Shown here in pieces: positions 15,045 to 22,998 of a DNA stretch of 35,702 nucleotides. Below the pieces are notes generated by a model. The model did no database searches. It saw only the letters and a list, made by a program, of their open reading frames with translations, and had not been told where the DNA came from. The translations under genes were made by a program, and so were the position numbers. How positions within the stretch are numbered: position 1 is the stretch's first letter; every line of letters begins with the position of its first letter. The DNA comes from an uncultured Lachnospiraceae bacterium (GTDB taxonomy: Bacteria; Bacillota; Clostridia; Lachnospirales; Lachnospiraceae): positions 1 to 35,702 of the forward strand of contig CANQRR010000036.1 in NCBI GenBank assembly GCA_947626285.1, in the 5' to 3' direction.

Positions 15045-15098
15045 GGAAGAAAAAAGCGTCCAAGTTTTTCACACTTGAACGCTGTGGTTTAATTTTTA
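15045..15098 (-). terminator. Hairpin 2, terminator candidate of the cargo operon
   Basis: AGCGTCCAAG pairs imperfectly with CTTGAACGCT around an eight-base loop. It lies about 75 bp beyond the last cargo stop codon. Confidence 0.5.
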
Positions 15099-15166
15099 TG
15101 CAGTTGTAATTTCCGTACAAATGGGAGTTTATTTCTCAATGGCTGTCGCACCCCGTTTACTTTATT

Positions 15167-16198
15167 TTAGTTTAGTTTCATTTCACTAAATGTATTCGCT
15201 ATCCCGGCGACAAAGCTCCATTGCCGTTTCATGTAATGATGCAAGGATTTTATTCTTTCTTTGTAGTCGGAATACACCGCTTTCAAATCATCGCAGTGGT
15301 GCATGATTGCTTGCGCTGCGAGGTACCCGCTTTCCATTCCCGCAGAGATTCCCTCGCCCATAGGATTGAGAAATCCCGCTATTTCTCCCGCAAAAAGCAC
15401 CCTGCCTACGCCGTGATCTATTTTGCAGCCGGGAAGAATATGCGGCATAAGCCATTTATCGGTTTTTATCTGCTTTTCGATATGCAGACCGTGGCGCTCC
15501 TTCATATAGGCGATAAAGTTTTGGTAGTAGTAATCTATTTTGCTTGCATCTTTCACCGATACGCCCAGCACCAAATGGTCGTCTTTCACATTAAACCAAG
15601 CGTCATATTCCGATAAATCCGGCTGTAAATAGGCGTAGAAATAGTGATAATCTAAATCAATGCTGCCTTGATTATACGTTTGAAAGGTTGTTATATACTT
15701 TGGGGCATTATTCAGTAGTTTACGTTTTAATGCTCCGACAACGCCCTCACAATCAAGGATGAATCTTGCCTGTTCGGTAGTAACGCTTTTACCCTTGAAG
15801 GTCACTGTGACGATATCGTTTTCTTCTTGGCAGGATAGCGCCGCCGTTTCGTCCTGAAGCTCTGCGCCGGACTGTTTTGCCTTTCCTGCCAGCCACTCAT
15901 CAAACGAGCTGCGCCAAACATTCAATCCCGGCTGCTCGAACCGATACTCTTTTCCTTTATCGTTTGTAAAAATCATGCCTCGGTTTTCGGCAGGCGTGCA
16001 GGTAACACTGTACGGGGTCGCTTCTCCGAAGTACTGTTCCACCAAATGCAGCGTCTTTTGAATCAGCTGTCCCGAACAAGATTTATACCGGGGCAATTTG
16101 CATTTTTCGGCAAGCAATACCCGAAATCCGCTTTCCGCAAGTATTTTTGCGGCGGTACATCCCGCCGGGCCTGCGCCGATGACAATAACATCATACAT
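15167..16198 (-). CDS. FAD-dependent oxidoreductase of the geranylgeranyl-reductase family
   Basis: 343 residues; AGAGGA 9 bp before the ATG. The N-terminal Rossmann motif is VIGAGPAG (7-14), followed by the acidic end of the second strand (LLAEK). The late FAD-binding motif, RVLFAGEIAGFLNPMGEGIS, is typical of geranylgeranyl reductase-like flavoproteins, which saturate isoprenoid double bonds, some with ferredoxin as donor. About 340 residues is normal for the family. Last gene of a seven-gene leftward operon that also encodes a flavodoxin-ferredoxin, a plausible electron donor (inference). The substrate is unknown. Confidence 0.82.
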   Translation of the reverse strand: MYDVIVIGAGPAGCTAAKILAESGFRVLLAEKCKLPRYKSCSGQLIQKTLHLVEQYFGEATPYSVTCTPAENRGMIFTNDKGKEYRFEQPGLNVWRSSFDEWLAGKAKQSGAELQDETAALSCQEENDIVTVTFKGKSVTTEQARFILDCEGVVGALKRKLLNNAPKYITTFQTYNQGSIDLDYHYFYAYLQPDLSEYDAWFNVKDDHLVLGVSVKDASKIDYYYQNFIAYMKERHGLHIEKQIKTDKWLMPHILPGCKIDHGVGRVLFAGEIAGFLNPMGEGISAGMESGYLAAQAIMHHCDDLKAVYSDYKERIKSLHHYMKRQWSFVAGIANTFSEMKLN

Positions 16199-16249
16199 AA
16201 TTTGTTTTCCTCTCGTACTGTTCCGATAGGTTTCTCAACAAGCGGGAAT

Positions 16250-16774
16250 TCACTTTATGTGTTTCGATAGATACAATACAAGCTCATCGTCATTCCGGCA
16301 ATCGGCATAGGGCGCGCAGAGCTCATCTTTATACCAAACGCCGCTGCCGTCAGGGACGTACCCCCGCTTGACGTACATTCTCTGGGCGCTTCCGTATCCG
16401 CTGTGCAGTCCCACGCCAAGGTATATCATGTCAGAATACGAAAATGCGATCTGTTCCGCAACATCCATGAGCTTGCCGCCGATCCCTCTGCGCCGGTATT
16501 TCTCCAGAACAGCGAAGTCAACGATTTCCGCATAGCCCCGATTGGCAAACGCGCCGTTTTTGGCGTCTGAATAAACATTCACATACCCGGCGACGCTGCC
16601 GTTCCACTCGGCAACGAGTGCGATGGCTTTCCCCTCGGTCTGATGCCTGAGCCGCATTTCGAATTTGTCGATGGTCGTATCCCAGCCCTGTGCGATCTCT
16701 TCCTCTGTCAGGATTTTGGCGTCGCTCTGCCGCAGATTCCGAATGACGATTCCGTTTTTATCATAATAGACCAT
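16250..16774 (-). CDS. GNAT N-acetyltransferase
   Basis: 174 residues. The start follows GGAAGGTGA at about 6 bp; an upstream ATG overlapping the previous stop (ATGA) is possible and would add six residues. The fold is GCN5-like: beta strands AIALVAEWNGSVAGYVNV and AEIVDFAVL, then the acetyl-CoA loop RRRGIGG (94-100) and YVKRGYVPDGSG near the end. Acceptor unknown; such cargo genes sometimes modify antibiotics, but nothing here shows that. Overlap with the TfoX-like gene suggests translational coupling. Confidence 0.85.
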   Translation of the reverse strand: MVYYDKNGIVIRNLRQSDAKILTEEEIAQGWDTTIDKFEMRLRHQTEGKAIALVAEWNGSVAGYVNVYSDAKNGAFANRGYAEIVDFAVLEKYRRRGIGGKLMDVAEQIAFSYSDMIYLGVGLHSGYGSAQRMYVKRGYVPDGSGVWYKDELCAPYADCRNDDELVLYLSKHIK

Positions 16775-16788
16775 GGCTTCACCTTCCG

Positions 16789-17112
16789 TCATCGGTTTTT
16801 CTTTTTCGGCTTTTGCGTGGGAAGTTCCTCAACCATAGCCCGAAAAAGCTCGGTCAAAAAAGTTTTGTCGTCCACGTTATCCACGAGCAGCATTTCTTTT
16901 GCGCCTTCATACGGCAATTCCAAAGGGGCGTTAGGCATAAGCGCTCTTGCCGATTTTGTCGGCTTTACAAGCAACCGGTCATCGTAGATTCCGCCGACGA
17001 TCTTGCCGCTATAATACAGAATATATTCGCCCATCATTGCACGGGCCGAAACGCCGTCCAACTCCGACAACTGCTCTAAAATGAATTTTAAATATTGTTT
17101 GCTCGACGCCAT
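16789..17112 (-). CDS. TfoX N-terminal-domain protein
   Basis: 107 residues, with the start at MASSKQYL; the longer open frame upstream overlaps the end of the neighbouring gene and has no ribosome site. It matches the TfoX N-terminal domain: FILEQLSELDGVSARAMMGE, then YYSGKIVGGIYDDRLLVKPT and a basic tail PKKKNR. In proteobacteria TfoX governs competence genes, but small single-domain members in Firmicutes have no established role. It sits 19 bp after the EFR1 gene and overlaps the GNAT gene. Confidence 0.82.
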   Translation of the reverse strand: MASSKQYLKFILEQLSELDGVSARAMMGEYILYYSGKIVGGIYDDRLLVKPTKSARALMPNAPLELPYEGAKEMLLVDNVDDKTFLTELFRAMVEELPTQKPKKKNR

Positions 17113-17131
17113 AACAGTACCTCCCGTGTTC

Positions 17132-17899
17132 TCAGTTTTGTCCTGTGTATTTTTCGTATCGGCATTGTTCCACCACTTTATCGCCAAGCAGCGTGATCGC
17201 CTTTTGCGGGCACCGGCTGACGCAACGGTAGCACATGGTGCATTTTCCATGACCGGCTGCCTTTCCGTTTTGAACGCCAATATTTCCTGTCGGGCAAAGC
17301 GTGACGCACAGGCCGCAGCCGGTACAGTTGTCACTGATTTTTAACTTATCTGTATATCCCGCCGTCCTTTTGTAAAACCACAGCCGCTGTCCGAATAGAC
17401 CGAGCAGGTGCGAAAAGGGTGAAAGCCCTTCTTTCGGAACCTTTCCTTTTCGGATTCGATTGGCGGTCTGTCTGATCTTCGCATCTGACGCCTCGATCAG
17501 CGCCCTGTTTTGCTCGGCAGATTTTTTGAGCAGCTTGCTGTCGCAGACCGAGTCCGGCATTTTGAGATGCAGTCCGCCGAGAATGACAGCGCCGTACTTT
17601 TTCAGGATTCTGGCAGAGCAGCCTGCGCCGTCGCCGCTGAAAGCGCCCATGGTGGCGACGCAAAAGACCTTTTTGCCCTTCCAGTGCGAGCGATTTCTTT
17701 CGATAAAATCCCGAACGATATATGGAACGTTTGAAAACTGCACCGGATAGCCGAGAACGACCGTGTCGTTTTCAAGGATCGCCTCCGCCGTCTCGGGAGA
17801 TTCCAACGGAATCGCTTTGGCGGACGGGTCCAACAGGCCGACCAGCAGCTCCACGCAGTGCTTTGTATTGCCCGTCCCGCTGAAATAAAGTCCGATCAT
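17132..17899 (-). CDS. EFR1-family flavodoxin-ferredoxin protein
   Basis: 255 residues, with the start overlapping the previous stop (ATGA). It is an electron carrier fusing a flavodoxin-like domain (about 1-165; FMN loop FSGTGNT at 6-12 and TMGAFSGDGAG) to two 4Fe-4S clusters. Cluster cysteines are C192, C195, C198, C202 and C220, C223, C226, C230. It probably passes electrons to a partner reductase; the geranylgeranyl-reductase-like flavoprotein in the same operon is the obvious candidate (inference). All cluster ligands are present and the protein looks intact. No membrane segment. Confidence 0.9.
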   Translation of the reverse strand: MIGLYFSGTGNTKHCVELLVGLLDPSAKAIPLESPETAEAILENDTVVLGYPVQFSNVPYIVRDFIERNRSHWKGKKVFCVATMGAFSGDGAGCSARILKKYGAVILGGLHLKMPDSVCDSKLLKKSAEQNRALIEASDAKIRQTANRIRKGKVPKEGLSPFSHLLGLFGQRLWFYKRTAGYTDKLKISDNCTGCGLCVTLCPTGNIGVQNGKAAGHGKCTMCYRCVSRCPQKAITLLGDKVVEQCRYEKYTGQN

Positions 17900-18372
17900 T
17901 TTAATTCGGCCTCCTTTCGGTGTGCCAGATGAATCCCGATGTGACCGATTCCGAGAATAATAGCGGAAAGGATCAGCCAAATCAATTTTCCGTAAATGCC
18001 GAGCAGCAAAAGCGCCAGCACCGGCAGGGTCGCTCCGGCGACGGGGATACCGAAAAAGCTGCTGGTAAAATCGGAAAGCGTTCTTTCGCTGCGGAAATAC
18101 CGTACCCACCAAAGTTCATACAAAACCATAAGTCCGGCGGCGGCAAACAGCCACCAAGCCCATGCGCAGTAGCCGTGCCAGTTGAGATCGGAAAACATAA
18201 GCGCACAAAAGCAGGTCAAAACCTCTCCCGCCCGCTCGAAGCAACGCAGCAGGCGGTTTTCATTTTGCAATGTATACCCCTGCGGCTTCCTGCTTGTCCA
18301 AAAGATGTTGGGGATAAACAGCAGAAGCAGGAACAGAAGCCCTATGTAAGAAAATCCGAAGTGTCCTAACAT
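17896..18372 (-). CDS. Small integral membrane protein
   Basis: 158 residues, probably four or five transmembrane segments: about 8-25 (IGLLFLLLLFIPNIF), 45-62, 68-88 (WAWWLFAAAGLMVLYELWW), 105-125 and 127-149 (LIWLILSAIILGIGHIGIHL). Family not recognised. The ATG follows the kinase stop directly (TAAATG) and the gene overlaps EFR1 by 4 bp, so all three are translated from one message. It may anchor or supply the redox proteins, but that is only positional inference. Confidence 0.72.
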   Translation of the reverse strand: MLGHFGFSYIGLLFLLLLFIPNIFWTSRKPQGYTLQNENRLLRCFERAGEVLTCFCALMFSDLNWHGYCAWAWWLFAAAGLMVLYELWWVRYFRSERTLSDFTSSFFGIPVAGATLPVLALLLLGIYGKLIWLILSAIILGIGHIGIHLAHRKEAELK

Positions 18373-18885
18373 TTATAGTTCTGCCTCCACTTTGTATTCC
18401 CTATCAATCAGAAACACCTTTTGCCGGTTGGCTTTACACTGTTCCAAAACCTTTTGATTGTCCGCAATCAGCAGTTGTGGGGTGCAATCGTCTTCTACAC
18501 GGTTCTCAATGATATTTGCATACTTTTTGATACTGTCAAAATGACTGCGAATATACCGCTCGGTCATCACAAGGAAGATCGATTTGATTTCCGACAGATA
18601 CCGATTGCCAAAATTCCTTTGCCAATCGCAGGGGATATAGCAGCCCTCCACGATCAAGTTTTGTTTGTTCTCAATGGCAGTCTTGATTATTTCGCAGATA
18701 ATCGGCCATAAATACGCTGTCAGTTCTTCATCGTTCGATTCAGGCGTCAGTTCAGTATGTCCTGAGCGAATCAGTCCCATTTTCAAATGGTCAATGGAGA
18801 GATATGGGAATTTGTATTTTTCAAGAAGGCTTTGCGCCAGCTTCGTTTTGCCTGTGTGAGAGGCTCCCGCTATCAAAATAATCAC
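18373..18885 (-). CDS. P-loop small-molecule kinase / AAA-type NTPase, GTG start
   Basis: 170 residues from a GTG with GGAGGAAA about 10 bp upstream; the frame extends upstream but without a better start. Walker A is GASHTGKT (7-14), with SIDHLKMGLIRSGHTEL after it and NLIVEGCYIP as the following strand, as in adenylate kinase-, gluconate kinase- or 2-phosphoglycerate-kinase-like proteins. The substrate cannot be read from sequence. The GTG overlaps the ancestral stop codon of the upstream GNAT frame (GTGA), indicating original translational coupling. Confidence 0.75.
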   Translation of the reverse strand: MIILIAGASHTGKTKLAQSLLEKYKFPYLSIDHLKMGLIRSGHTELTPESNDEELTAYLWPIICEIIKTAIENKQNLIVEGCYIPCDWQRNFGNRYLSEIKSIFLVMTERYIRSHFDSIKKYANIIENRVEDDCTPQLLIADNQKVLEQCKANRQKVFLIDREYKVEAEL

Positions 18886-19679
18886 CGAATGATTTCCTCC
18901 TGCCCTTTTCCGTTCATTTCCGCAACGAAGGCGGCGGGCTTGGCGGTCATCTCCACCCATGCGGGGCGAAAACCGCTTTTGATTGCGTTTCGCACCGATT
19001 TCACGTTCGACCATGCGGCGCAGTAAAAGGGAACTTTGCCGCATTACAGAATTTCCAGCGCCAGACGGCTCGTCAGCGCCGAGGCGACACCCTGCCTGCG
19101 ATAGACGGGTAGCACGTCAACGCCGATCTGCCACATCCCGTCGCAGTCGGCGGAGCAGGCGGCAAGCCCGACGAGCGTTTCACCGTCGTATGCGCCTAAC
19201 CCTAAAACATCCAGCTCTTTGCGCTTTTCGCAAAGCGCATTGCTCCACTGGGGTGTGTAAAGCGCCGAAAAATCAGCGGAATGCAAAAGCTTCATTTGGT
19301 AGGGACAGGGGAGAGGCCGGAGCGCACGAAGATCGGGCAGAAAATATTCCGCCATGAAGCAGATACGCAGGCCGTCCTTTTGCAGCGCATCGTTTAAAAC
19401 GTGCAGATTGGGCGTTTCAAAGCAATGCTCGGCCGGAAAGCGGTTCATATAGTCAGTCACAACAGCACGATATTTCTCGCTGATTGAAGCAACAATATTG
19501 TTCCCGTAGGATATTAGATTGCAGTCAAACGGCAGGGCAAGATACTTCCTCGCTTTTGAATTCGCAGCCGACAGAACCACGACGTTTTCCGAACGCAGAA
19601 AATCTTTTGCCCGGCAGTTTGCGTCGATAGCCGATTGCTCCATGGCAGTCTGCAAAATTTTCTCGTTTGTAAAATCCAT
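18882..19679 (-). pseudogene. GNAT acetyltransferase gene interrupted by an in-frame TAA
   Basis: The frame from the ATG with GAGG 7 bp upstream gives 211 residues ending LALEIL-stop at 19044. The same frame continues past this TAA for 53 codons (GKVPFYCAAWSNVKSVRNAI, then SGFRPAWVEM) to a stop overlapping the kinase GTG. That continuation is the normal C-terminus of this GNAT type, which carries the last acetyl-CoA-binding helix. The acetyl-CoA loop (YRRQGVASALTS) precedes the stop. So a single nonsense change has removed the last fifth of the protein. It may be inactive, and coupling to the kinase gene is lost. Confidence 0.82.
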
Positions 19680-19718
19680 AATAAACCTCGTTTTATGCGT
19701 GTTACCGCTCTTTTGCAA

Positions 19719-19733
19719 TTTTATTATAGCATG
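19719..19733 (-). promoter_or_regulatory. Extended -10 promoter of the cargo operon
   Basis: Read leftward, ATGCTATAAT gives a TGn extended -10, 43 bp before the GNAT start; no good -35 is visible. It lies inside the 75-bp sequence duplicated by the IS insertion, so a second copy exists at 21781-21793. Confidence 0.5.
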
Positions 19734-19793
19734 AAAATATGACTTTTTCTACCGTTATCCGCAGAAAAGCGGCGGCAAGGATTGCTCCCCGCC
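19719..19793. repeat. Left copy of the 75-bp target duplication
   Basis: Identical to 21779-21853. It flanks the IS1634-family element exactly, ending where the IS end begins. Confidence 0.9.
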
Positions 19794-19923
19794 CCGTCTT
19801 CCGTCGTAGTACTAGGATTTTTCCGTCGATTTTGAAATAAAGTTCATTTATAGATCGGCTATATCCCCTCAAAAACCCTTATTTTATCAGCAAAATCAAA
19901 TGCCTTTTTCAGGCATTTTTTTG

Positions 19924-19951
19924 TTGATTTTTTTCTTGCTTATGCTATAAT
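19924..19951 (+). promoter_or_regulatory. Transposase promoter
   Basis: TTGATT and TATAAT with a 16-bp spacer and a TG extension before the -10, about 35 bp upstream of the transposase ATG. Confidence 0.55.
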
Positions 19952-19986
19952 AATGGTACTACATGGTACTCTATTGGGAGGTGCTT

Positions 19987-21744
19987 ATGCCATACTTTTT
20001 AAGACAGGATAAAAAGAAAAAAGGGATTTATCTACAGATGTATGATTCTTTTTGGGACAAGGAAAGGAAAGAGTCAAGGACAAAAAGCGTTGAGGCCTTC
20101 GGCTATGTCCAGGACCTGGTCTCTGAGGAGGTTCCTGATCCCGTCGCCTATTATAAGGAATATGTGAAAAGAAAGAACGAGGAGCGCAGCAAGGCCCTGG
20201 CAGGGGAAAACCGCCCCCGCGCGTTCTCGTCCACTTCGGAATCGTATGCCGGCCACTTCCTCGTCCATTCCCTCCTTTCGGAGTTGGATGTCAGGGAAAC
20301 CATCGATATCCTCGCTTCCCGGATGCGATTCCAGTTCTCCGTTTATGACATGATTGCGCAGCTCATTTACGCAAGGATCCTCTGCCCCTGCTCCAAATCG
20401 AGAACCGTCTCACACGTGTTTCCTTACCTTTACGCCGGGGTGCCCATTTCGGAAGACCAGGTCTATGACGGCTGTGCCTTTATAGGGGGATCTTATAAAA
20501 AATACATTGAGTTGTTCAACCACTGCTACGAACAGCATTATAAAAGGGACTTCAGCAACGTATTCTTTGACTGCACCAACTATTATTTTGAGATCGACCT
20601 CCCCGATGGGGACAGACAAAAAGGGCCTTCCAAGGAAAACCGGAATGCCCCGATCATCGGGCAGGCGCTGCTCCTGGATGCCGACCTCGTGCCGGTCGCC
20701 ATGCAGATGTACCCGGGGAACGAGTCCGAAAAGCCGTATATCCGGAGAATCATCGAGGATATGAAGCGGCGCTACAAAGTGTCCGGGAAGACCGTGCGGG
20801 TCGCGGACAAGGGACTCAACTGCGCAAGGAATATCTACGCCGCCGTTAAGGAAGCGGATGATGGCTACATCTTTTCCAAGTCCGTACACGGCAAGAACCT
20901 AAGCGAGAAGGAAAAAAAGTGGCTCCTTTTGGAAAATGGTGCCAACGTGTTCACCGATTATACCGACAAAGACGGGCATATCCTGTTCCGTCTCAAATCA
21001 TGCGTTGACACGTTTGATTACCACTTTAAGGAAACTGATCCGGAAACGGGCCACGAGACCACCGTCTTCTTTTCCGTGAAAGAAAAGCGTATTGTCTCCT
21101 ACAATCCAGACCTCGCGAAAAAACAAAGGGCAGAGATCCGGAGGATGGCAGACAAAGCCGCAAAATACACCACCTACAAGAAGATAGCAAAGGATGAGCT
21201 TGGCGATTCCGCAAAATATGTGAGGATCATCAGCAGGGACGAAAATGGAAAGAAGATAAAACCTGTAGCGGAGATCAACCGGGACAAGATCGAGGAATAC
21301 ATGAAATATGCGGGTTACAACCTGTTGGTGACATCCGAACTGGACATGGATCCCCTGCAGGTCCACAGCGCCTACCACAACCTGTGGCGGATTGAAGAAT
21401 CTTTCCGGATCACAAAATCCTACCTTGACGCGCGGCCGGTTTATGCGCAAAAAAAAGAAACAATCTATGGTCACTTTTTAATCTGTTACCTAAGCTTGTT
21501 TCTTTTAAGGGTCATGGAGATCAAGTGCTTCCATAACCAGGTGAATTCTTATGACCTGATTAACTTCATGCGAGACTTTCGGGTCGTGAACCGGGGTGAT
21601 GGAACCTACATAAACATTTCCCGGGATCAGGCCGTGAATGAAAAACTCAAAGCCGTGACCGGGCTGGCCAACCTTGACGCCCTATACCTGACAAAAGCTG
21701 AAATCGACAATCTCTTCGAAAACTGCATGCTGATTAACGATTGA
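19987..21744 (+). CDS. IS1634-family (IS4 superfamily) DDE transposase
   Basis: 585 residues from the ATG with GGGAGG 6 bp upstream; an ATG eight codons earlier lacks a ribosome site. The N-terminal HTH-like part begins MPYFLRQDKKKKGIYLQ. Acidic catalytic positions fit D195 (VFFDCTNYY), D274 (RVADKGLN) and E470/E471 in YHNLWRIEESFRITKSYL, the IS4-type Y-R-E-K signature. The frame is full length and undamaged, so the element may still be mobile. Confidence 0.92.
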   Translation: MPYFLRQDKKKKGIYLQMYDSFWDKERKESRTKSVEAFGYVQDLVSEEVPDPVAYYKEYVKRKNEERSKALAGENRPRAFSSTSESYAGHFLVHSLLSELDVRETIDILASRMRFQFSVYDMIAQLIYARILCPCSKSRTVSHVFPYLYAGVPISEDQVYDGCAFIGGSYKKYIELFNHCYEQHYKRDFSNVFFDCTNYYFEIDLPDGDRQKGPSKENRNAPIIGQALLLDADLVPVAMQMYPGNESEKPYIRRIIEDMKRRYKVSGKTVRVADKGLNCARNIYAAVKEADDGYIFSKSVHGKNLSEKEKKWLLLENGANVFTDYTDKDGHILFRLKSCVDTFDYHFKETDPETGHETTVFFSVKEKRIVSYNPDLAKKQRAEIRRMADKAAKYTTYKKIAKDELGDSAKYVRIISRDENGKKIKPVAEINRDKIEEYMKYAGYNLLVTSELDMDPLQVHSAYHNLWRIEESFRITKSYLDARPVYAQKKETIYGHFLICYLSLFLLRVMEIKCFHNQVNSYDLINFMRDFRVVNRGDGTYINISRDQAVNEKLKAVTGLANLDALYLTKAEIDNLFENCMLIND

Positions 21745-21778
21745 GTACTAGGTTTTAAGAAAAACGACGGAAGTCAGG

Positions 21779-21853
21779 TTTTATTATAGCATGAAAATAT
21801 GACTTTTTCTACCGTTATCCGCAGAAAAGCGGCGGCAAGGATTGCTCCCCGCC
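21779..21853. repeat. Right copy of the 75-bp target duplication
   Basis: Identical to 19719-19793. The copied extended -10 here points leftward into the 3' end of the transposase gene, giving possible antisense transcription. Confidence 0.9.
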
Positions 21854-21864
21854 GCCGTCCGGCT

Positions 21865-22242
21865 TTAACTGTAAATCAGTTCACTATTGACAATCTCCGT
21901 TGCCCTGCTGCGGATACTGTTCATTCGTCCGACCCAAGCCATCGAATCTTGCGCCTTGATCGTTTTGGTTACGCCCTCACGTTCCGCCATCTGTTTTACC
22001 AACCGGGAAAACAATTCCTCTGCCTGCCGGTCGACATCGGCAAGGTGCTCGCTCAGCTTGCAGGCAGTGAGAAGGTTGTAGTACAAGATGCGGTGATGCT
22101 CTTTCAAATACCGCCTGCGCCGCTGTCCCCAAATACCTATGGGCTGTTCTCTCTCAGCAAGTAACGCAAGATCGGGCAGATAATAGCCATCTTGCAGGAT
22201 ATAACCAATGCCTGTCATTTCATCAGTAATTTGTCTGTTCAT
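21865..22242 (-). CDS. tnpV: TnpV-like transposon protein
   Basis: 125 residues from the ATG with GGAGG 8 bp upstream. It matches the TnpV proteins of Tn4451-type elements: DGYYLPDLALLAEREQPIGI, then WGQRRRRYLKEHHR and the C-terminal WVGRMNSIRSRATEIVNSEL. Function unknown. It lies just inside the right inverted repeat and reads toward the cargo operon. Before the IS insertion the two were separated by about 180 bp. Confidence 0.88.
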   Translation of the reverse strand: MNRQITDEMTGIGYILQDGYYLPDLALLAEREQPIGIWGQRRRRYLKEHHRILYYNLLTACKLSEHLADVDRQAEELFSRLVKQMAEREGVTKTIKAQDSMAWVGRMNSIRSRATEIVNSELIYS

Positions 22243-22310
22243 CGTGTAATCCTCCAAAATAAGTTTTCACTTCAAAACCCATTCCGCTACCATAAAACAC
22301 GATTATTTTC

Positions 22311-22338
22311 TTTTTGTCCCTATCCGGGTTCACACATA
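22311..22338 (-). repeat. Right terminal inverted repeat of the serine-recombinase transposon
   Basis: Reverse complement matches 10886-10913 at 26 of 28 positions. It lies between two divergently oriented tnpV genes, 69 bp from the intact one. Confidence 0.7.
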
Positions 22339-22379
22339 GCAGTCAAATCTACATTGATTTTGAAAGGACGGATAAGAAC

Positions 22380-22756
22380 ATGAAAAAGCACTACGTTGAC
22401 GAACAGACCGGCACCATCTACACGCTCCAGGAGGATTACTATGTCCCGGACAGAACACTACCAGCCGAAGAAGAAAGCCCATAGGGGCGTGGGGCCGGCG
22501 CCGCCTGCGATTCCTGGAGCAGCACCGGCACGGCACCTACTCCTATCTTCTCACCACCTGCCAGCTGAACGGCCACCTGGCGGCCGTAGACGAGCAGGCA
22601 CGTTCTCTTCTCTTTCAGTTAGTAAATGAAATGGCAGAGCAGGAGCAGGTAACGGAAGAACTAAAAGCCGCAGACCAAATGCAGTGGGTGCAACTCATGA
22701 ACAGCATCCGCCACCGCGCCGAGGAGATTGTGTATGAGCAGGTGATATACGCTTAG
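22380..22756 (+). pseudogene. TnpV-like gene with a one-base frameshift
   Basis: Starts MKKHYVDEQTGTIYTLQEDY, matching TnpV, then meets TAG after EEESP. Shifted by one base, the frame resumes exactly at the next family motif (PIGAWGRRR, then LRFLEQHRHGTYSYLLTT) and runs to MNSIRHRAEEIVYEQVIYA-stop. So one base has been lost near 22480. It lies just outside the transposon's right end and is a different subtype from the intact copy, suggesting the transposon entered an older, related element. Confidence 0.85.
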
Positions 22757-22820
22757 CAGGGATAAGCGCTGGTTAAAACGTCACACAAAAATATGACGAC
22801 AAAATTTTATGAAAATCTAT

Positions 22821-22849
22821 TGACAACCTGCAAGCCATATGGTATTATG
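22821..22849 (+). promoter_or_regulatory. Promoter of the type I restriction-modification operon
   Basis: Consensus TTGACA, 17-bp spacer, TATTAT. About 20 bp downstream lies the perfect palindrome GCTCCCGGGAGC (22868-22879), a possible operator. The first gene starts at 22999, so the leader is about 145 bases. Confidence 0.8.
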
Positions 22850-22998
22850 TCCCCAGACAAGAGAAAAGCTCCCGGGAGCAGCGCCCACTGCCACCAGAAG
22901 CTTCCCGCGCAGACATACATCTTTGCAGTACTATCCTATCAAAAATCTGAACCTTTGTCAACGCGGGCTTGTACTTTTCCGAAAAGGAGGTCTGGCCA

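Larger units (their letters stand above)
19794..21778 (+). mobile_element. IS1634-family insertion sequence, about 1.98 kb
   Basis: Ends share the inverted motif CTTCCGTCGT near 19797-19808 and its complement near 21765-21775. Both ends also carry AGTACTAGG further in. It encodes one DDE transposase and is flanked by a perfect 75-bp direct repeat. IS1634-family elements are known for unusually long, variable target duplications, so the flanking repeat is most simply explained as one. Confidence 0.88.
10886..22338. mobile_element. Serine-recombinase transposon (Tn4451-like), about 11.5 kb
   Basis: Bounded by imperfect inverted repeats (10886-10913 and 22311-22338, 26 of 28 matching, starting TATGTGTGAACCCG). 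The left end carries a large serine recombinase, a TnpW-like gene, a MobC gene and an oriT-like cluster; the right end a TnpV gene. Between them are a repeat array, a redox/acetyltransferase cargo operon and an IS1634-family insertion. Tn4451-type elements typically encode TnpX, TnpV, TnpW and a Mob protein. Here I see no relaxase. Confidence 0.65.

Noticed and set aside
14472-15092. 206-codon plus-strand frame across the repeat array
   Set aside because: Repeated SHLFRLGE-like peptides merely reflect the DNA repeats; no ribosome site, and the frame crosses two hairpins.
22470-22490. Programmed frameshift in the second tnpV
   Set aside because: No convincing slippery heptamer or downstream pseudoknot, and the intact paralogue is read without a shift; a simple base loss is likelier.
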